A DNA stretch of 8,888 bases from CAYGUK01 sp964352985 (GTDB taxonomy: Bacteria > Pseudomonadota > Gammaproteobacteria > JAHCLG01): assembly GCA_964352985.1 (NCBI GenBank), contig CAYGUK010000140.1, positions 1-8,888 on the forward strand. Reading direction: 5' to 3'. A program made the position numbers and the translations under genes. This document shows, piece by piece, positions 5,939 to 8,888 of the stretch (the first letter of the stretch is position 1; the number at the start of each line of letters is the position of its first letter). The notes under the pieces were generated by a model. That model was not told the origin of the DNA. It saw only the letters and a program-made list of their open reading frames with translations, and searched no databases.

Positions 5939-6124
5939 TTAAGATCGCATATTGATCACTGTCCCAATTATTAATAACGCAATAATTAAAATGCCAAGCG
6001 TAATTAGTATTTTAATTATTAAATCTCCAACAACAATTCCCCAAATATAAAGTATACCTAGAATAACTATTGCTAGTACAAATAATACCAGTAACAGCCA
6101 AATAAAATTAAGCAATTTAGACAT
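5939..6124 (-). CDS. Small two-helix inner-membrane protein
   Basis: The 61-residue product is almost entirely hydrophobic, with two predicted membrane helices (about 7-28 and 38-56), a short GDLIIK turn between them, and a basic N-terminus MSK. I chose ATG at 6124 because GAGG (6132-6135) lies 7 nt upstream as an ideal SD. An alternative TTG at 6136 would place that SD inside the gene. No family could be named, although such short paired-helix proteins are common in AT-rich gammaproteobacteria. It converges with the methyltransferase (34 nt between stops, no clear terminator) and diverges from the peptidase operon, which starts within 62 nt. Confidence 0.65.
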   Translation of the reverse strand: MSKLLNFIWLLLVLFVLAIVILGILYIWGIVVGDLIIKILITLGILIIALLIIGTVINMRS

Positions 6125-6185
6125 AAACCGCCTCAAGAATGTTATGATAATTATTCATTATAGAACATATTACAGTGATAAGATT

Positions 6186-6827
6186 ATGTTTCGTCTATTT
6201 ACTTACGTTATGCTATTTTTATCAATGAGTTATTCATTCGCCAAAATGTTATCGTGGCGCAGTTATACAATATCACCAGAAATTACAAATGAAATAACAA
6301 ATAGCACTTGGTTTAATGGCTGCCCTGTTGCAATTAAAGATTTAAGACTACTCACTATTCCATATTATGGATTTGATAACCAAATACATCAAGGAATTTT
6401 AATAGTAAACAAACATATAGTTCACACAACACTTTATATTTTTCACCAATTATTTGAACGGCATTTTCCAATTCAAGAAATGGTACTAATAGATCACTAT
6501 AATAAAGAACAAAGAAAAGTATTAAATGAAATAAATACAATTGCATTTAATTGTCGACGCATGACTGGCAATACTCATCTATTTTCAATTCATAGTTATG
6601 GCTTAGCAATAGATATTAATCCGTTATTAAACCCATACATCTCTAATCATTTAGTTATTCCTCATCAAGGAATTAAATTTATCAATCGACATTTAAAAGT
6701 ACCGGGTATGATAAATCGTGGTGATTATATCTATCACTTATTTACGCAACAAGGTTGGCAATGGGGTGGGAATTGGCGTACGATTAAAGATTACATGCAC
6801 TTTGAGATAAAGACTGCTATGAGGTAA
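6186..6827 (+). CDS. Exported M15-family (VanY/D-Ala-D-Ala carboxypeptidase-like) peptidase
   Basis: The product matches zinc peptidases of the M15 type that cut peptidoglycan stem peptides, acting in the periplasm. Numbered from ATG 6186 (213 residues), the zinc signature SIHSYGLAID (134-143) gives ligands H136 and D143. DYMHFE (202-207) gives the third ligand H205, with acidic residues nearby for catalysis. QQGWQWGGNW (188-197) is the usual stretch before that last motif. An in-frame ATG at 6144 adds 14 residues, but ATG 6186 gives a neat signal peptide: MFR, a hydrophobic core, and SFA before K20. It is therefore preferred although neither start has a strong SD. The gene overlaps the SD of the next gene and heads a three-gene operon. 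Whether it is a carboxypeptidase or an endopeptidase cannot be told. Confidence 0.85.
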   Translation: MFRLFTYVMLFLSMSYSFAKMLSWRSYTISPEITNEITNSTWFNGCPVAIKDLRLLTIPYYGFDNQIHQGILIVNKHIVHTTLYIFHQLFERHFPIQEMVLIDHYNKEQRKVLNEINTIAFNCRRMTGNTHLFSIHSYGLAIDINPLLNPYISNHLVIPHQGIKFINRHLKVPGMINRGDYIYHLFTQQGWQWGGNWRTIKDYMHFEIKTAMR

Positions 6828-6829
6828 AA

Positions 6830-7102
6830 ATGAGCGACCCAATTTTAAATTTATCAAATAGACTTTCATCAAAACACTTACTTACTAGAGTTATCATTTA
6901 TGAAACAATTTTTGCTATCTCTATCGCAAGTTTAATTTACCGTTTTTTCATTTTTAACAAAAGTGAAAATGTTAGCCTACTTAAATTTCTATTAAGTTCA
7001 CATGCTAATATTATATTTTCTTCGGTGAGTTTAGTTTCACTCCTATGTTCATTCTATTACGTAATACAATATGCCATGCAAAAAAATAAAGAGGTAAACT
7101 AA
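6830..7102 (+). CDS. Small two-helix membrane protein
   Basis: I do not recognise this 90-residue protein. It has a polar N-terminus (1-17) and two likely membrane helices, at about 19-42 (TRVIIYETIFAISIASLIYRFF) and about 58-82 (ANIIFSSVSLVSLLCSFYYV), joined by a polar loop of about 15 residues. The C-terminal tail is basic (QKNKEVN). Its SD, GAGG (6821-6824), lies within the last codons of the peptidase gene and the ATG is 2 nt after that stop, so the two are translationally linked. The stop is 2 nt before the dehydrogenase. It may anchor or assist a neighbouring product at the membrane, but this is a guess from position. Confidence 0.75.
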   Translation: MSDPILNLSNRLSSKHLLTRVIIYETIFAISIASLIYRFFIFNKSENVSLLKFLLSSHANIIFSSVSLVSLLCSFYYVIQYAMQKNKEVN

Positions 7103-7104
7103 TA

Positions 7105-7830
7105 ATGCAGGAAAAAAAAGTTGCATTAGTTACAGGTGCAACTAGAGGAATCGGAAAATCTATTGTTGAAAAATTTAGTCACAATGGCATTTATACAATA
7201 TTTTGTTCTGCAAACTCAAATGAAGAGGGACAAAAGTTAGCACATCAATTAAAAAATACTTTTTATCAACAAACTGATATTACTGATGCTAAAGATTGTC
7301 AATTTTTAATTGATATGGTAATAAAAAAATTTGGGCAGATTGATTTCCTCATAAATAATGCGGCAATGTCGATACAAATTCCTCATGAAAATATTGATGC
7401 GATTTCGGATGAGCTATTTCTGCAATTTCTAAATTTTAATGTGGTGAGTCAATGGCGACTCTGTCGATTAGCATTACCCTATCTAAAACAATCAAAAAAT
7501 GGCAATATCATTTTCATGAGTTCAATTGCTGGAAAAAAAGTTATGGGTAGCTCTATTCCATATGCCGTATCAAAATCTGCGCTTGATCATATGACTCGAC
7601 TACTTGCTAAAGCATCTGCGCCAGTGAGAGTTAATGCTGTGTCACCAGGTTTTATCACAACACCTCGGACTGATAGCTGGGAAGAAATAAAACGTAATGT
7701 CGTCGCGAAAACAGTTTTACAGCGAGCAGGTTGTCCTGAAGAGATTGCTGATGCTGTTTTTTATTTATTGAATTCTCATTATATTACTGGTGAAATAATT
7801 ACGATTGATGGTGGATATAGTTTAGCCTAA
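7105..7830 (+). CDS. Short-chain dehydrogenase/reductase (SDR)
   Basis: This 241-residue NAD(P)-dependent oxidoreductase is of typical classical-SDR length. The cofactor loop TGATRGIG lies at 10-17, the structural NNAA at 84-87, N112 in the active-site helix, S140 (MSSIAG) and YAVSK (153-157, Y153 and K157) complete the catalytic tetrad. PGFITT (181-186) and IDGGYSLA (234-241) are typical of the C-terminal region of FabG-like SDRs. The SD is GAGG (7091-7094), inside the end of the preceding gene. The N-terminal codons contain an A8 run (7112-7119). It is the third gene of the peptidase-membrane protein-SDR operon. FabG-like activity is possible, but no acyl-carrier neighbour supports it, so the substrate is unknown. 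Confidence 0.92.
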   Translation: MQEKKVALVTGATRGIGKSIVEKFSHNGIYTIFCSANSNEEGQKLAHQLKNTFYQQTDITDAKDCQFLIDMVIKKFGQIDFLINNAAMSIQIPHENIDAISDELFLQFLNFNVVSQWRLCRLALPYLKQSKNGNIIFMSSIAGKKVMGSSIPYAVSKSALDHMTRLLAKASAPVRVNAVSPGFITTPRTDSWEEIKRNVVAKTVLQRAGCPEEIADAVFYLLNSHYITGEIITIDGGYSLA

Positions 7831-7864
7831 ACCAATTGCGACAGACGTCGTGCAAGAGGTTTTC
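7831..7864 (+). terminator. Imperfect hairpin after the SDR gene
   Basis: TTGCGAC (7836-7842) can pair with GTCGTGCAA (7847-7855) if two bases are bulged, with an outer ACC/GGT pairing. A TTTTC follows. The sequence starts immediately after the SDR stop. The stem is irregular and the T run short, so it is a weak terminator candidate for the three-gene operon. Confidence 0.3.
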
Positions 7865-7880
7865 AATACACGGTTTTAGC

Positions 7881-7886
7881 TATAAA
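7881..7886 (+). promoter_or_regulatory. Possible -10 element of the TPR gene
   Basis: TATAAA (followed by ATA) lies 35 nt before the TPR protein start, at a suitable distance for a -10. The -35 region (GGTTTT at 17 nt) is poor. Together with the hairpin before it, this suggests that the TPR gene starts a new transcript that may extend into the catalase. Confidence 0.25.
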
Positions 7887-7921
7887 ATACTTTATTAAAT
7901 TGCCTGAATGGAAATCACTCT

Positions 7922-8668
7922 ATGAAAAAATTACATCTTATTCTCATTCCAATTCTTACTGTATTATTAATTGGATTCATGTCGCAAACCTATGCCGAAT
8001 CATACAGTGTAGAAACAAGCTTTAAGCGACAAACTGATGTTAATGGTATTGGGAATGATCAAATGCAAAATATTAACAGCGCAGTAACATTAATTAAAGA
8101 GAAAAAATTTACAGAAGCAAATACCGCACTTGATAAAATCATAGCATCAATAAAGTCACAAATGACAGAGCAAAATACGAGTTACTTCTGTTTTCGAAGT
8201 GATGAGCAATATCAAAAATATATTAGTGAGCTCGCTCCAAACGCTACATCGACACCACCTATTCGAGTTAGTTGGGCATTTTGTAAAGCACTTTATCTAA
8301 AAGCATTCATTGCTTCTGGACAAAAACAATGGGATCAAGCTTTAATATTATTACAAGAGCAACGCAAATATGCGCCCATGGCAACTCAAAACTATTTTGA
8401 AGAAGGTTATATTTATAACCAACAGCGTAAGCCTAAACTTGCTATCGAAACTTATTTAAAAGGGATTGAACTAGGTAAAAAAAATAATATTTCAGATCAA
8501 GAAATTGCCATTGCACTGAGAGGACTTGGCTATGCTCAAATTGAATTAGGCCAATTCGATGAAGCACAGAAAACTTTACAACAATCTTTGAAACTTGATC
8601 CAAATAACAAAATTGCCATAAGCGAATTAAATTATATAAAACAAGTTCAAAAAAATAAAACCCATTAA
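7922..8668 (+). CDS. Exported TPR-repeat protein
   Basis: The 248-residue product has a Sec signal peptide: MKKLH, a hydrophobic core (about 5-19), and QTYA before ESYS, cleavage predicted between 25 and 26. It therefore works in the periplasm or outside. The mature part is helical. The best tetratricopeptide repeat spans about 194-231, with family-like positions in ALRGLGYAQIELGQFDEA and SLKLDPNN. Weaker repeats lie at about 120-150 (KALYLKAFIASGQKQWDQA) and 157-187 (YFEEGYIYNQQRKPKLAIE), and a degenerate one at about 49-80. Two cysteines (90 and 121) in the spacer could bridge. TPRs bind partner proteins; the partner is unknown. The SD is TGGAAA (7909-7914), 7 nt from the ATG. The catalase starts 32 nt downstream, so the two may share a transcript. 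Confidence 0.88.
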   Translation: MKKLHLILIPILTVLLIGFMSQTYAESYSVETSFKRQTDVNGIGNDQMQNINSAVTLIKEKKFTEANTALDKIIASIKSQMTEQNTSYFCFRSDEQYQKYISELAPNATSTPPIRVSWAFCKALYLKAFIASGQKQWDQALILLQEQRKYAPMATQNYFEEGYIYNQQRKPKLAIETYLKGIELGKKNNISDQEIAIALRGLGYAQIELGQFDEAQKTLQQSLKLDPNNKIAISELNYIKQVQKNKTH

Positions 8669-8700
8669 CCATTTTTAACGACCTAACTAACGAGGTAATC

Positions 8701-8888
8701 ATGAATAAAACAAATTTAACCACATCGAATGGTGCGCCGGTTGCAGATGATCAAACTAGCATTTCTGCAGGTGAGCGCGGACCATTAACCTTTGATAACT
8801 GGCGTCTATTTGAAAAACTTGCTCACTTCAATCGTGAGAGAATTCCAGAACGTGTTGTTCACGCCAGAGGTTCTGGGGCATATGGCAC
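8701..8888 (+). CDS. katA: Monofunctional heme catalase, clade-3 type, N-terminal part
   Basis: The first 62 codons of a catalase (hydrogen peroxide to water and oxygen) are present; the gene runs off the window end. The protein begins MNKTNLTTSNGAPVADDQTS, then shows SAGERGPL and LFEKLAHFNRERIPERVVHA followed by RGSGAYG. The 'RGP...EKLAHF.RERIPERVVHA.G.GA.G' pattern is the highly conserved opening of small-subunit catalases. H54 is the distal catalytic histidine. There is no signal peptide, so it is probably cytoplasmic. The SD GAGG (8692-8695) is 5 nt from the ATG. It lies 32 nt after the TPR gene with no room for a full promoter in between, so it is read from upstream or from within the TPR gene. 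The exact clade and symbol need the missing C-terminal part. Confidence 0.94.
   Translation, partial: MNKTNLTTSNGAPVADDQTSISAGERGPLTFDNWRLFEKLAHFNRERIPERVVHARGSGAYG

Noticed and set aside
6355..6546. Minus-strand reading frame of 63 codons
   Set aside because: It is antisense to the M15 peptidase, whose zinc motifs are intact.
8442..8723. Minus-strand reading frame of 93 codons
   Set aside because: It is antisense to the TPR region and the catalase start, both well supported.
1..8888. CRISPR array, insertion sequence, phage genes, tRNA or attachment site
   Set aside because: No regularly spaced repeats, transposase or integrase motifs, terminal inverted repeats or cloverleaf sequence were found on either strand.

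Overview
The window is a stretch of AT-rich bacterial chromosome, roughly one third G+C by eye, densely packed with genes and with good Shine-Dalgarno (SD) sites. The CbpA/CbpM pair points to a proteobacterium, most likely a gammaproteobacterium. The low G+C, many A8 tracts and several lysine/asparagine-rich orphan proteins would suit a host-associated lineage such as a Legionellales-type organism, but that is inference and no rRNA or other taxonomic marker is present. No transposase, integrase, phage gene, CRISPR array or tRNA was found.

Left block (1-3385, minus strand). Reading along transcription, the genes are cbpA (DnaJ-type co-chaperone), cbpM (its modulator), a BtpA-family TIM-barrel protein, an AI-2E/YdiK-type membrane protein, and the N-terminus of a zinc-free MDR-type quinone oxidoreductase that runs off the window start. 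cbpA-cbpM-btpA are translationally coupled (1-nt gap, then a TAATG overlap). The last two genes are separated by 10 nt and have a plausible promoter of their own.

Gap (3386-3842). This 457-bp intergenic region is the largest gene-free stretch. It is extremely AT-rich except for an island of about 85 bp at about 46% G+C. The island folds as three consecutive hairpins, the last a perfect 10-bp stem, and lies downstream of a TTGCAT-16-TATAAT promoter-like pair. It is a candidate small RNA. A tandem 12-bp repeat lies before the next gene.

Middle block (3843-5904, plus strand). It holds a lysine/glutamate-rich orphan protein with coiled-coil potential, a small exported protein with two cysteines, a strong terminator-like hairpin, and a class I SAM-dependent methyltransferase.

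Right block (5939-8888). A small two-helix membrane protein lies on the minus strand, divergent from a tight operon of an exported M15-type (VanY-like) peptidase, a small membrane protein and a short-chain dehydrogenase. An exported TPR protein follows, and 32 nt later a clade-3-type monofunctional catalase starts; it is cut by the window end.

Most of the window is ordinary household and envelope or stress functions. The best candidates for something undescribed are the G+C island at 3551-3632 and the two orphan proteins at 3843-4466 and 4563-4997. I see no convincing new multi-gene system.
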